A stretch of 15,072 nucleotides of DNA, taken from Coemansia sp. RSA 1804. Lineage: Eukaryota; Kickxellomycota; Kickxellomycetes; Kickxellales; Kickxellaceae. Shown one piece after another: positions 1 through 9,701 of the stretch. The first letter of the stretch is position 1. Every line of letters begins with the position of its first letter. A program made the position numbers and the translations under genes. Location of the stretch: positions 1 through 15,072 of the forward strand of contig JANBTH010000541.1 in the NCBI GenBank assembly GCA_027578815.1, written 5' to 3'. The notes under the pieces were generated by a model. The model was not told the origin of the DNA, searched no databases, and saw only the letters and a program-made list of their open reading frames with translations.

Positions 1-550
1 CGCGCAAACGCGAAAGCACATACGCCATTTATTGCCTTTTGCTCTTCTCTTGGTCTCTACGCGCCGTGCACCTTACACTTCTCTACTCTTAAAAGCCCCA
101 AACTGGGCAGCATTTGTGCTTTCTCTGTGCGCGCGTCATTTTCCTGTTGCGACAGGCTGTGTTTTTTTCCGTTTTACGCGCGTTGCCTCAACCGTGTCAC
201 CCCCAGATAGCAATGTTGCTGGTGATTGGTCTCTTGGCATCTGGCTCCCCATTGGCGGCACAGCAACACTTTTATCACGTGATTAACTTTTTTGTAAAGA
301 CCGACAGACAGAAAAGCTGCTGACATGCATCTCCCATACATCAACATATGTTTCTTCAATCGCCAAAACAATCAATATCAATTACTCACCATGCCAATTA
401 TCTACGCCCACACCGTATACAAACAACCCTTGGCTTTCTTTTTGACGCTACAGTTTCTGGGGTTTGGTGTTTATCTATATTCTATTTTTGACTTCTTTTT
501 CTCGCCTTTCCAACGTATTCTTTGCAACTATACTTTTTTTACCACAACAA
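1..550 (+). promoter_or_regulatory. 5' flanking region of the PFF1-like gene
   Basis: No supported gene lies in this stretch. The open frames here are short, lack recognisable domains and overlap one another on both strands. Pyrimidine-rich tracts increase toward the downstream start codon (for example 480-540), as in fungal promoter and leader DNA. Two ATTGG pentamers (inverted CCAAT boxes) and a CACGTG palindrome lie 270-325 bases before the start and are listed separately. Transcription start and leader length cannot be seen from sequence alone. Confidence 0.45.
225..282. promoter_or_regulatory. Candidate CCAAT boxes and E-box palindrome
   Basis: ATTGG (CCAAT on the opposite strand) occurs at 225-229 and 251-255, 26 bases apart. 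The 8-base palindrome TCACGTGA occupies 275-282. In fungi CCAAT is bound by the Hap/NF-Y complex, and TCACGTGA is the classic form of a bHLH site (Cbf1/Pho4 class). The spacing to the PFF1-like start codon is plausible for upstream elements. Short motifs like these also occur by chance, so function is inferred. Confidence 0.3.
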
Positions 551-3500
551 ATGGCCGTGGGCATGCCTGCCAGACGAGTGCGTGCTGCTGCTCGCCCGTG
601 GATGGCAACGCTTGCAGTGGCGGCCCTCCAGCTCGGCATATTTATAGCAGCCTTCTTCTTTGTTGCGGACTCTCTTGTGATGTCGTCTGTAACAAGCAGG
701 CTTCTTGGGCGCGATGGCGGCACAGGCGACTATATACCTGGATCAGCAAGCTTGATGGCGAACCAGACAAGCATCTTGGCAGAAGGACAAAAGTTTGATG
801 TACAGCGCGCAATGGACCGTTTGAGAGAGATTACACGCACCCCGCACTCGCTCAATGACCCGCGAGGCATCGGCGTACGCGACTACCTGCGTGGTACAAT
901 TGAGCAGATAATTGATGGAACGGACGCAGAGCTTAGTGGTACAGCAAGCAACAGCACTGCAGTGGAGTTTAAGATGGGTGGTTTGCTTGTGTACTGGGAA
1001 GACAGCTCGCTGGTTGTTAGAGTGCCAGGAACGAGTGATAGACTAGAGGCTCTTCTGGTCCAGGCGCACTATGACGCAGTGCCTATGAGCCACGGCGCCT
1101 ACGATGACGGCGTTGGCGTGGTTGTCTGTTTGGAACTTTTGCAGAGTCTGGTGCAGCAGCCTGCGCGCCATCCGGTGGTCATAAACATTGACTGGGGCGA
1201 GGAGAACGGCCTGGTTGGCGCCCAGCTCTTTGCGCGCTTTCACCAATGGGCTGCAAACGTCCGTGCGTACATCAACCTGGAAGCTGGCGGCGTGGGAGGC
1301 CGCGCTATGGTTTTCCGCGCCTCACATCCTGCACTGTTGTCAGCCTACAGGCAAGCAGCTCCGACACCCCACGCCTCGCTTATTGGAAACAGCGCCTTCA
1401 AGCTAGGAATCGTCAAGTCTGACACCGACTACAGTATCTACACAACCCGCTACGGGATTCCTGGTCTGGACTTTGCGTTTACAGATCACCGCAGTCTCTA
1501 TCACACCGCCAGCGACAACGCTGACAAGGTCACTGCCGAGAGCATCATTAGCATGGGATTCCCCACCCTTGGGACCGCTCACCTCATTGCCAACTCAGTG
1601 TCTATTCTACGCTCCATCCCGCCCTCACAGCGTCTGCCAAGCCGTCCAACAGCGTCCGGTGCCAATGCATCTCATCCGTACCAGGCTTCCGACGAGTCCT
1701 TTGGCGATTCCAGTGAGATCATCACTGTTAATGACATGAGACACATTGTTGTGTCTGCCGCCATCTCCTCTACAACCACCGTCGTCCAGGACTCTATCTT
1801 CTACGACGTCATGTCGCGTACAATGGTAGTTCGCTCGTACACTGCGGATATTGTTGTTAATATCCTCACTGCCGTCTTTGGAATTGCTGCCATTGTTTGC
1901 ATGCAGTATCCATTTGTCAGGCCGCTTCCGCCATCACCATCGCCATCTCGCAATCAGGACGCTTCAGTTGACTGGCTGCTTATGAGCCCCTCGGACAGGC
2001 TTGTTCTGCAGCTTGGCCGTGGCGCGTTCTTTGGATCACTGTCTGAAGGAGCTGCTGTGCTTGCAGCCGCTTGGGCTGCTGGCCTGTTGATTTCCTTTGT
2101 AGGAGTGGGTGTGCTTGTTGCTGTTGTAATGCCCCGGCTTGCATACACGCATATCGTTTTGTTTACTTTGCTTATCTTTGCATCGTCTGCCCTCGCTGTC
2201 ACCCAGGTACTCGCTTTGTGGGCAGCCCGATCTCACATGCCCGATATTCGGCGCATGGTTTGGTACTCGCTGTGTCTGCTTCGCTGCATTCTGCTTTTGG
2301 CTGTTGTTGTTCCGCTGGAACTTGCCGAGATCGGTCTTTTGTATCGTGAGCAGCTGTACACATGGGGTTCTATTGTGGCAGCTGTACTAACTGCGCTCTT
2401 GGATTCAGATACTGCTCTAGGATCGGCTTGGATTCGGTATGTTCAGTCAATTGCCGCTCGTGTCCTGGAGCGTCGTAACAGTGCTGAGGCGCGCCTGGAA
2501 GAGCGTCTTTTACAAAACGACGATCAAAACAGCAATAGCAATGATGTTACGGCTGGTCCAGAGGAGACTTTGCAACCAAACCTGCGTTATTCAAGAGACG
2601 GCTGCACTGCTGTTTCTGTTGTTTCTCATGCTCTGTCTGCTCTGCGATTTGTATCTGGCGTGGCTGTTCCGCTTGTCATTGGCATGGATATAATGCTCCG
2701 CCAGCTGATTATCCTCAAAGACCATCTTGTAGATGGCTCTCCCCCGATGGCTTGCATTGCCATTGCCTCTCTTGAAACAGCCGCATTTGTTACGTTTATG
2801 GCGCCGTATATCATCAGTGCTATGCTTGACATGGACAGCTGCTGGCCTATGCGCTTTACCAGCGCCCTGGTAGCTAGAGCTGCCGAACGGCTTTCTGGCC
2901 CCTTGGATCAGCCCACCTTTGCTTCTGGAGCTGTACTTTCATCCTCAAGATCGCAAATATCACTCCGTAGCAACCGTGGAACTACGTCATCCTACGATGC
3001 GCCAGAGTCTCCGAACAGCTCAGCCAGCAGCTCCGCCGCCAGTGCTACTCTGCACCAGCCGGACTCGTACGATGTGGACTACCAGTCAGACGAGAGTGAG
3101 GGTAGCCGCATAATCGACCTTGGCCCAAGCGGGAGTCGCGGCCGTGGGGAGCATGGTACTTCTAGCGGCAACACCAATCTTGCTCGTCACAGCCGTGGTG
3201 CTAGTGTCGATTCTGACAATGGGCTCGGCCGCCGCCAAACTTCAATGCAGCTGCGAAAGGGCGAGGCCCCTGAGGTTGTTGGAAAGCGACTGGTGCTTTC
3301 TTGGGCTGCCTTTTGGATGCTTCTCTGGGTTATTTCCCAGACAGCCATGCTTCTTGGCAGAGAGTATGATTCCACGACCAACCCACTCAAAGTCGGTGCT
3401 TTCCAGACAACACGTGTGTCATTTGCTTGTCTGCAGAAGAATGGATCCAACGAAAAGTGCTCATCCACTACCCTAAAGCTTTCTTCTCCTGACAGCAATG

Positions 3501-4273
3501 GGCTGGTTAGGATGCTTAATCTTGCCACTCCTGATGACTTTGGATACTCCTGCTTTACTCAGAATGTCCGCGACTTTTATCAGTGCAACATTGCTTCGCA
3601 GAAATTCCCCGTTTTGCCCAATGCTGACGTTCCTGGTTTCTTTGATGATGCACCATGGTCTCCAGGATCAGCAATCAACATCACTAGCATTAGCCACAAG
3701 GCTCGGAGTACAGACAATGGCACTCTGTTTACTGTCTCTCTGAACTTTTCAGCGCCGGAGACTCGCACATGCTTTATTGACTTTGGTGCACACCGTGGCC
3801 TCTCTCAGCAGGCATATCCGAACCCAAGCCCTGCTCTGCCCCCAGTCATCGACAATGCCGAAATCTCGTCTGGGTCGCCATTTTCCACTACAAACTCGTC
3901 AGCTCCAGCGATCGAGCGCACAATCGTACCTGTTATGGAGCGGGCTTGGTTTGTAGATGGCGTCTCTGGAAAGGCTGCCCCAATTGCTGAGCCAATTTCA
4001 GATCGCGATCCTGTATTCTCAGGACGCATATACGCCCATAAACGGTCCTTTGTTAGCGGCGGCCTGTTCTCTGCAAACATACAATACACAGTCCCAAGGC
4101 CAAATGCTGCGAAGCCAGGTGGCGTTGTTGCCGACATTTCTTGCTACTTTGACATGGTTGATCGACACGTGCCTCTGCTTGGTTCCATCATAAGCCGGGC
4201 TCCCAAATGGGCTACATTTAAGCCTGCTGGAAACGTTCTTTCGACAGTCACTCTTTATGGCGTGGAGGTCTAG
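551..4273 (+). CDS. PFF1: Vacuolar membrane protease, PFF1-like (M28 zinc metallopeptidase with nine predicted membrane helices)
   Basis: The predicted protein is 1240 residues and resembles Pff1, the multispanning M28 peptidase of the fungal vacuole membrane. An N-terminal helix (about residues 18-42) precedes the peptidase domain. Its zinc and catalytic residues are visible: His173 in AHYDAV, Asp185 in YDDGVG, the pair Glu217-Glu218 in WGEENG, Glu244 in NLEAGG and His318 in LYHTASDN. Eight further hydrophobic segments lie near 434-452, 500-525, 531-555, 571-596, 602-620, 696-716, 734-758 and 914-935. A lumenal-type C-terminal domain follows. The protein exceeds the yeast homologue (about 976 residues), partly through hydrophilic loops at about 641-687 and a Ser-rich loop at about 793-905. 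The first in-frame ATG, in context ACAACAAATGG, is chosen; the frame is open further upstream but only from a non-ATG codon. No intron is needed. The family is known to be active-site competent in the vacuole; substrates are poorly known. Confidence 0.92.
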   Translation: MAVGMPARRVRAAARPWMATLAVAALQLGIFIAAFFFVADSLVMSSVTSRLLGRDGGTGDYIPGSASLMANQTSILAEGQKFDVQRAMDRLREITRTPHSLNDPRGIGVRDYLRGTIEQIIDGTDAELSGTASNSTAVEFKMGGLLVYWEDSSLVVRVPGTSDRLEALLVQAHYDAVPMSHGAYDDGVGVVVCLELLQSLVQQPARHPVVINIDWGEENGLVGAQLFARFHQWAANVRAYINLEAGGVGGRAMVFRASHPALLSAYRQAAPTPHASLIGNSAFKLGIVKSDTDYSIYTTRYGIPGLDFAFTDHRSLYHTASDNADKVTAESIISMGFPTLGTAHLIANSVSILRSIPPSQRLPSRPTASGANASHPYQASDESFGDSSEIITVNDMRHIVVSAAISSTTTVVQDSIFYDVMSRTMVVRSYTADIVVNILTAVFGIAAIVCMQYPFVRPLPPSPSPSRNQDASVDWLLMSPSDRLVLQLGRGAFFGSLSEGAAVLAAAWAAGLLISFVGVGVLVAVVMPRLAYTHIVLFTLLIFASSALAVTQVLALWAARSHMPDIRRMVWYSLCLLRCILLLAVVVPLELAEIGLLYREQLYTWGSIVAAVLTALLDSDTALGSAWIRYVQSIAARVLERRNSAEARLEERLLQNDDQNSNSNDVTAGPEETLQPNLRYSRDGCTAVSVVSHALSALRFVSGVAVPLVIGMDIMLRQLIILKDHLVDGSPPMACIAIASLETAAFVTFMAPYIISAMLDMDSCWPMRFTSALVARAAERLSGPLDQPTFASGAVLSSSRSQISLRSNRGTTSSYDAPESPNSSASSSAASATLHQPDSYDVDYQSDESEGSRIIDLGPSGSRGRGEHGTSSGNTNLARHSRGASVDSDNGLGRRQTSMQLRKGEAPEVVGKRLVLSWAAFWMLLWVISQTAMLLGREYDSTTNPLKVGAFQTTRVSFACLQKNGSNEKCSSTTLKLSSPDSNGLVRMLNLATPDDFGYSCFTQNVRDFYQCNIASQKFPVLPNADVPGFFDDAPWSPGSAINITSISHKARSTDNGTLFTVSLNFSAPETRTCFIDFGAHRGLSQQAYPNPSPALPPVIDNAEISSGSPFSTTNSSAPAIERTIVPVMERAWFVDGVSGKAAPIAEPISDRDPVFSGRIYAHKRSFVSGGLFSANIQYTVPRPNAAKPGGVVADISCYFDMVDRHVPLLGSIISRAPKWATFKPAGNVLSTVTLYGVEV

Positions 4274-4392
4274 GGATACACGTAGTTTATGTTTCATTTG
4301 GTCCTGTGCTCTCATACCTTCTGGTCATCCTCTTTTGGACCAACACACTTTTATTCACCGTACAATACCACGACTTTTCCCCTCGTATGAAA

Positions 4393-5004
4393 TTAAAAAA
4401 ATGCATCGACCGCATCGACCATCGCTGCTGTGCATACTACACAAACGCCGATGATCACGATGGACAAGAGCCCAAACCCAGGGTAGAGCCCAGCAAAAGC
4501 GAATCCGCAAGCTGCCAAAAGACCGACGGTTGCTACGTGTACAAGGGTGCTGCTGTCTGCCTGCCAGTTCTGCAGATCGAGAGGCTCGCCCAGAACCCTG
4601 CGGCGCCAGATGGAAGCATACAGGTAAACAAGAACAAAAGGCAGTGACGATAGCAAAGCAAGCCACATCCAGAACATCGCTATGTGTGGGGCACCAGGCT
4701 CTTTGCGCAGACTACGATCGATTTCAAACCTCCGCAAAACCCATCTTGCAAAGAGAAAAAACAGACCAAACTTTACTAGACATGCGATCCGCGACGGCGA
4801 AGATGGCTCCGCATTACCATTAGACTGCTGCTGGCGGTCCTGCAACAAACCGCTGTTCGTGTTTCTGTTTTCGGCGCTAGTAGCCAGGTTGTCGCTGGCC
4901 GATGTGTTCTCCAACAAAGATGATCCTGGCGGTGGCGCATTTCGCTGGTGCGTCTGCGTGAAGAACACGGCTTGAGGATTGCTCCCAGTCCTGCGAGCGG
5001 CCAT
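4393..5004 (-). CDS. Small four-helix membrane protein, possibly TMEM128-like
   Basis: A 203-residue protein. Residues 1-70 are polar and low complexity (rich in Asn, Ser and Gln) with no signal peptide. Four hydrophobic segments follow at about 73-90, 109-130, 153-174 and 176-196. Basic clusters (ARWVLRR, SIWRRR) bracket the first two helices, and the C-terminus is short. Helix number and spacing, and a short polar loop before the last two helices, recall the TMEM128 family of small ER-type membrane proteins, but I see no diagnostic motif, so the assignment is tentative. The ATG at 5004 is preferred over an in-frame ATG 46 codons upstream, because the upstream extension looks like untranslated leader (rich in Lys, His and Ile) and the sequence before 5004 is A-rich. 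It converges with the PFF1-like gene (119 bases between stops) and diverges from the PTM1-like gene. Confidence 0.65.
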   Translation of the reverse strand: MAARRTGSNPQAVFFTQTHQRNAPPPGSSLLENTSASDNLATSAENRNTNSGLLQDRQQQSNGNAEPSSPSRIACLVKFGLFFLFARWVLRRFEIDRSLRKEPGAPHIAMFWMWLALLSSLPFVLVYLYASIWRRRVLGEPLDLQNWQADSSTLVHVATVGLLAACGFAFAGLYPGFGLLSIVIIGVCVVCTAAMVDAVDAFF

Positions 5005-5617
5005 AATATTGCTTTTTTTGTGTTGGATGTGGTTGATCAGATGCTGTTTTATATACAAGTAAAGGAACAGCAAATGCTTAGTAGAACGCACACGCGATAT
5101 ATGATAAGTAGCAACAGTAGCGCCCTCTTCCCTATTTCCCATGCTTTAACTCATCGGTGGAAATAGCATCCGTCTTATGGAGACGAGATGGTGATGACAA
5201 TGGCTCTATTTTCAACAGCGTCTGTAAAGAATCGCAAATATGGTGTGGCTGTGCCAGATGCAATGCCAAGCAATCTAGAAATCTGCATAGAAGCGAAAAA
5301 GGCCTGTGTGCGACGGAATAAAGAGAGAAAAAAATGTGTCTCCCTTTTCCACCATTCCGCATTGCTTGCAAATTGCATCCCTTTGCTTCTTGCTTTACAT
5401 CGCATTTTATCATTTGAGCCTTTTGTTTACATTCTACCTTGTACGGACAGATTGGAAGGCCTAGGGTGTTTCGGCTCTGTTAGTACCACTTTTGTTCTTC
5501 GTGAATCTGCTTTGATCATATCGAAAACATTGTACAGCCCACGGGCTCTTTATCTGTTGCGTAGCAGAGTCATATCTCTTCAAACACGTAAACGCAAATA
5601 CCGTATAGTTTTTGCTC
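5005..5617. promoter_or_regulatory. Divergent intergenic promoter region
   Basis: This roughly 610-base stretch separates the start codons of two divergent genes, the small membrane protein on the left and the PTM1-like gene on the right, so it should hold both promoters. I see no gene in it: the longest plus-strand frame (from 5188) has no domain features and runs into the PTM1-like coding region out of frame. A-rich tracts at 5325-5334 and pyrimidine runs near 5338-5350 are typical of fungal promoters. No convincing specific operator was found. Confidence 0.5.
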
Positions 5618-7447
5618 ATGAAACTCCGCTCTCTTGCTGCGCTGCAGCTCGGAAGCATACTCTGGGCTGCTTTTGCATCAGCAGAAAGCGGGTATCTGGC
5701 CCACGGAGACGGCGAGGGATTTAAGTGTGCTGGTGTGTACGGCTCATCGAAGGGATCCGACGAAAGACAGTCTATGGTGGAGATTGAAATACCGCCAGTG
5801 CCTCCGGCTGACATCTCCATCCTTGTTTTCAGTTATCCGGATAGCAGATGGATTGGGATTCCTGTCAAGGAAGGAAAGAAACTACCTGACGATCAGGTTG
5901 ACATGCCCGACGAGTACAATAACAGCGGCAGAGGCATCAAGGATAGCGAAGATGGATCTAGAGCACAACGGTTTATGGTCTGCAGCAACGAGACTATTAC
6001 AATGGGTCTCTGCACTGAGGCCGACAGCGGCCGCCCTCTAATAAACGACCATGACGACAAGGGCACTCCACGCTCGTTTGAGTCGATAATCTACAGTGAC
6101 TACATAATGCTCCAGCGATCTGGCCCAGGGTATACGCGTCTAGAGTATAACGAGTGGTCTGCAAAGCTCAACGACTCTGACACCAAGGATGACTCTTGGA
6201 AGAGCAAGTCTAGGATTTCCATGCTTGACAGCGCAACACTGCAATGGCTTGCGGACGGAACGCTCAAAATTAAATACATTGTCAGAAGAACGGGCTTCTA
6301 TTGCGTTGATGCTGCCAGCAAGGGCGACTTTACCGCAAGCGTTCGCTGGGTCAACTCGCACGGCTTGCTTCCAGGCAGCGAATATCCCAAGATATTCATT
6401 TACTTTTCTCTGATGCTCGCATATGCTTTTATTGCGGTTGCTTGGGGATTTATGTCGTGGAAGGTGTGGTCGGAGATTTTGCCTGTGCAAAACCAACTTT
6501 TCGGTCTTATTTGTTTGCTTGCTGTTGACATGGGTATGAACTTTGGGTTCTGGAAGCACTACAACACTACGGGTTCTCCAAGCACAGTCTTTTCGATCTT
6601 CACGCTTGTTATAGATGCTGGCCGCAACAGCCTTTCCTTCTTTATGTTGCTTGTTGTTTCGCTTGGATGGGGTGTCGTTCGTCCTTCTCTTGGCAAAACC
6701 ATGATTCGCTGTATACTGCTTGCAATGCTGCACTTTTCTGCTGGCTGCTTATATGGCGCTGGAATCCTATTCCGCGATCCTCAAGAATCCGGGCCGCTTG
6801 GTCTTGTCTATGTCATTCCTCTCTCGCTCAGCATGACTCTGTTTTATGTGTGGATTCTCAGTGCCATCATTAATACAACGCATTTGCTCATTGAGCGTCA
6901 GCAGTCGTACAAGCTGGCAATGTACAACAATCTCTGGCGGCTTTTGCTTGTGTGCTTGGTCCTGCTGTTCGTTTTCTTTGTTCTCAATATCCTTCACACG
7001 ATATTCTATAGCAACATCTCTATTGCTGCACGTTCATGGAAATGGCTTTGGTTCTGGACTGACGGGTGGCTGAACTTTGAGTACTTCACTGCCTTGTGTA
7101 TCATACTTTACTGGTGGCGACCTACATCACAGAACTACAGATACAGCCTTGAGGAGCTAGCAGGCGATGAGGATGAGGCGCTCGAGCGTGAACAAACCAC
7201 CGGTGCTCATGACTCCTTTGATAATCCTCGCATGGGAGAGAACCTCGAACTGGAAGACATGCCCGCATCGTCCATAAAGGATCGCCGCGTTCCAAACACT
7301 AGTGATGTACAATTTGTTATCAACGAGGATGACCTTGAGTTCACCAGCGACAACAGCGATATTGATGACAACGATAATCCTGTTGGAAGCAGCAATTATG
7401 CAGGTAGACATCGTCGCTCTTCGTCATCAAATCCTTCTACAAAATAA
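5618..7447 (+). CDS. PTM1: PTM1-like GOST-family seven-transmembrane protein (Lung 7-TM superfamily)
   Basis: A 609-residue protein with an N-terminal signal peptide (about 1-22, cleavage near AFASA), a lumenal domain of about 235 residues, and seven hydrophobic helices near 258-280, 292-312, 328-350, 362-384, 394-417, 438-463 and 487-502. Family hallmarks are clear: SLGWGVVRPSLG after helix 3 and WWRPTSQNYRYSLEEL after helix 7. The cytoplasmic tail is acidic and Ser-rich (many Asp and Glu from about 512). GOST proteins (yeast Ptm1, mammalian GPR107/108 and TMEM87) reside in Golgi and endosomal membranes and act in membrane trafficking; the lumenal domain is a GOLD-like fold in solved relatives. 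The ATG at 5618 gives a clean signal peptide. A TTG codon two positions upstream is in frame but has no reason to be the start. No intron is required. Host metabolite or ligand is unknown. Confidence 0.92.
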   Translation: MKLRSLAALQLGSILWAAFASAESGYLAHGDGEGFKCAGVYGSSKGSDERQSMVEIEIPPVPPADISILVFSYPDSRWIGIPVKEGKKLPDDQVDMPDEYNNSGRGIKDSEDGSRAQRFMVCSNETITMGLCTEADSGRPLINDHDDKGTPRSFESIIYSDYIMLQRSGPGYTRLEYNEWSAKLNDSDTKDDSWKSKSRISMLDSATLQWLADGTLKIKYIVRRTGFYCVDAASKGDFTASVRWVNSHGLLPGSEYPKIFIYFSLMLAYAFIAVAWGFMSWKVWSEILPVQNQLFGLICLLAVDMGMNFGFWKHYNTTGSPSTVFSIFTLVIDAGRNSLSFFMLLVVSLGWGVVRPSLGKTMIRCILLAMLHFSAGCLYGAGILFRDPQESGPLGLVYVIPLSLSMTLFYVWILSAIINTTHLLIERQQSYKLAMYNNLWRLLLVCLVLLFVFFVLNILHTIFYSNISIAARSWKWLWFWTDGWLNFEYFTALCIILYWWRPTSQNYRYSLEELAGDEDEALEREQTTGAHDSFDNPRMGENLELEDMPASSIKDRRVPNTSDVQFVINEDDLEFTSDNSDIDDNDNPVGSSNYAGRHRRSSSSNPSTK

Positions 7448-8192
7448 ATTTGGATACTAGTGTCTTTGTCCACAAGCATGTTGCTGTGCACTGTTCCTTT
7501 TCTAGATATTAGGCAATTGAAAAGTATACTTTATTCTGTGAACAGATTATTCTTGCGAGTCTTTAATCTCAACTATACGATGCTATTCAATTTCGCCAAC
7601 ATAAATAATGTTCATGTATGTTTTTGAACAGTTTTCACATTCCTGCATATGTAATGTAAACTGTTACTGCGCAGTCTACTATAGCCATCGCTGTCTTTTT
7701 TCTTGGGGATTTATACTATGCTGGACATTGTATTTTATATGTTTACCAGTTTCTGGTGATAGTTGTCCGATTGCTGAAATATAAAGGCGATATTGTGATA
7801 AAATGGGTTAAATATTTTCCGCGTATAGTTTACATACAACAAAACACAATCTTCTTATCTCTTTCTCTTTGCAATTTATTTATTTTGTCTGTGCCTATAA
7901 ACGTCTAATCTTTTTGATCACTTAGACAGGGATACTATAATGGAAGGGCAAACGAATAATGTTGGCTTTTAGTTCTTGGAGGCTTGGGGCTGACATTTGC
8001 ATTATATTTGACGAAAAAATTCTCAGTGGCTCGTATTATTTAAACAAAGCATGGCGTTTTGAAAGAACATTTTGTTGATTATAATGTGTTTGCTCGAAAA
8101 CTGTATTAAAGGTTCTAATAGATATCTGAAGACTCGCCTTTTTCTTTTTGAAAATATTCAATCCCAGCAGCATATCCAGCAATCTATCAACA
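7448..8192. other. AT-rich intergenic spacer (PTM1-like 3' flank and P450 promoter)
   Basis: No gene is supported in these roughly 745 bases. An AATAAA overlaps the PTM1-like stop codon region and could serve as a polyadenylation signal. Nearer the P450, TATA-like strings occur around 7780 and 7895, and pyrimidine-rich DNA lies at 7850-7890. The P450 start codon follows a short ATCAACA leader context. No repeat, tRNA or hairpin of note was seen. Confidence 0.5.
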
Positions 8193-9320
8193 ATGTTTCT
8201 TTCAAAGTTATACAGCTTTTTTCCTCTGAACACTGGCTCTGTCACCAGTTTTGTGGAATCTCTGCCACAGCTATTTGCAACAGGGGATACATGCAAAGTC
8301 TATATTGCAATTCTATCTGTTTTAGGTACTGCTGCTGCCTTGTGTGTCATCCACGCCTTTTTCTTTTCACCACTGCACAGGATTCGTGGACACTGGCTCT
8401 CCAGACTGACATCGTTGCGAGCGGTCATTTTTGTAATGTCTGGATTTATGTGGAAGCTTGCCCGTGACGATTTTGCTGAATATGGAGACATACATATAGC
8501 ATTGCCTAATGCTGTTACTGTCTGCGATCCAGATGACATCCGTGTGCTATTGAACAACAACGATGTCAATAAGGCGTCCCATTATAAGATTCTCAGGTTC
8601 ACAGGCATCGACAATACGTTGTCTTTCCTGAAAACCGAGGATGCACTTGTTCGACACAGGCAAATGGGCCCATTCCTCAAGTCCGTGTACCTGTCAAAGA
8701 TGGAGGATACTATCATGCGCGAAGGCGTTCAATCCATCAAACAAAAGTGGGACGCGCTGCTTGATCAAAGTAAAACGGGGTCTGTAGAGGTAAACTATAG
8801 TGATGACGTTATCGTTGGCGTTTTTGCTATTATTTCCACGCTTGTATATGGGAAAAGGATCAAGGAGCTTAATGGTAGCAGCTCAATGTCGGCTTCTTGG
8901 ATCAAATGGTCACTCATGTTCTTGGGAATACGCGCAATGGTGCAGCTTTTACCCTGGATTATAAGCAAGCCGCTGCTGTATCCATGGGAGCATTACTACG
9001 CCCGTCTTAGCAACTACACCCACGAAGCAATTGCACAACGCAAACACTACCTAAGAAGCCTTGAAGATAGCGGAAAGGGTTCTGAAAAGCCTGCGGATTT
9101 GCTACAGGCTCTGATTGATGCCGAAGACACAAAATCAAATAGCAGACTGAGTTATGACAAGCTTCATGCCGAGTGTTTACTAATGATGCATGCCGGCACT
9201 GAAACAACATCTCAAACTATCACCACCACTATCCATCTACTATTGCTGCATCCGCAGTACCTCAAGAAGGCCGTTGGTGAGATTCGCTCTCAGTTTAGCC
9301 ATGAACATGTTATTACTTAC

Positions 9321-9325
9321 AAAGA
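9321..9325. repeat. Target-site duplication AAAGA, left copy
   Basis: AAAGA directly precedes the TGTTGG end of LTR copy A, and the same five bases directly follow its AACA end. Five bases is the usual duplication size for Ty1/copia and Ty3/gypsy integrases. Only one copy belongs to the original P450 reading frame. Confidence 0.93.
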
Positions 9326-9696
9326 TGTTGGAATTGATTGAATTTGCTGATTCTTCTTAATTCCTTATCTTTTCACATCCCATTGGTCAGTTGTTATCTT
9401 TACCATCTGCCCATTCAAGCTTCTTAGTTAGTCATTAGCATTGTTTGCTAATGCAATTGTTGTCAATTAGTAATCATGTATTTGTTTACTCTTTTGCTGA
9501 TTACTAATTGTCCAGCAACCTCTCTGTTCCTATGGATATAAAAACCCCTAGGAACCTCAAGTATCTTTCTTTTAGTTTTTCTTAAAAACTTTAACTCAAC
9601 TTAACTTTTCTCTTAAAACTTCTTAGCTTTTCTTTAACTCTTCAAGCTTTCTTTTATAAATCTTCACTCCACTCATATTTATAAAACATTCTAACA
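9326..9696 (+). mobile_element. Solo LTR (copy A), Ty1/copia-like termini, inside the P450 gene
   Basis: This 371-base element starts TGTTGGAAT and ends ATTCTAACA, an imperfect inverted terminal repeat (8 of 9 positions) with the canonical TG...CA ends of LTRs. It is flanked by the perfect 5-base duplication AAAGA. A TATA-like element (9537-9544) sits mid-element, followed by a Ct/Aa-rich stretch as in the R/U5 part of LTRs. There is no internal coding sequence, so it is a solo LTR left by LTR-LTR recombination. TGTTGGAA is a common opening of Ty1/copia LTRs, so copia affiliation is likely but inferred. It matches the LTR at 13879-14248 at about 97% (nine substitutions and one single-base gap by my count). 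It lies in the same orientation as the P450. Confidence 0.92.
9537..9544 (+). promoter_or_regulatory. TATA-like element of LTR copy A
   Basis: TATAAAAA followed by CCCC lies about 57% of the way along the LTR, where the U3/R promoter of such elements usually sits. The same element is conserved at 14090-14097 in copy B. Here it points along the P450 3' half, so any LTR-driven transcript would run through the orphaned haem-binding part. Activity is inferred. Confidence 0.5.
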
Positions 9697-9701
9697 AAAG
9701 A
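9697..9701. repeat. Target-site duplication AAAGA, right copy
   Basis: This is the right-hand partner of the AAAGA at 9321-9325. The P450 frame resumes with the next base, which completes a Glu codon begun at 9324-9325. Confidence 0.93.

Noticed and set aside
464..550. Longer N-terminus of the PFF1-like protein
   Set aside because: The open frame upstream of 551 starts only from a TTG codon, and the first ATG already places the membrane helix where the family has it.
5005..5142. N-terminal extension of the small membrane protein by 46 codons to an upstream ATG
   Set aside because: The added residues look like translated leader, with no domain or signal features. The ATG at 5004 has an A-rich context and gives a sensible N-terminus.
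5188..5724. 178-codon plus-strand frame between the divergent genes
   Set aside because: It overlaps the PTM1-like start out of frame, has no recognisable domain, and sits in promoter DNA.
6140..6733. Long minus-strand open frame opposite the PTM1-like gene
   Set aside because: It is antisense to a strongly supported coding region and has no domain or hydrophobic pattern of its own.
9326..9696. LTR copy A as the 3' LTR of the neighbouring copia remnant
   Set aside because: The copia reads on the minus strand and ends near 10394. Copy A is on the plus strand inside the P450 with its own perfect target duplication, and no matching sequence abuts the copia end.
9326..9696. MITE or DNA transposon instead of an LTR
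   Set aside because: TG...CA ends with only a short imperfect inverted repeat, a central TATA element and a 5-base duplication fit an LTR better than a terminal-inverted-repeat transposon.
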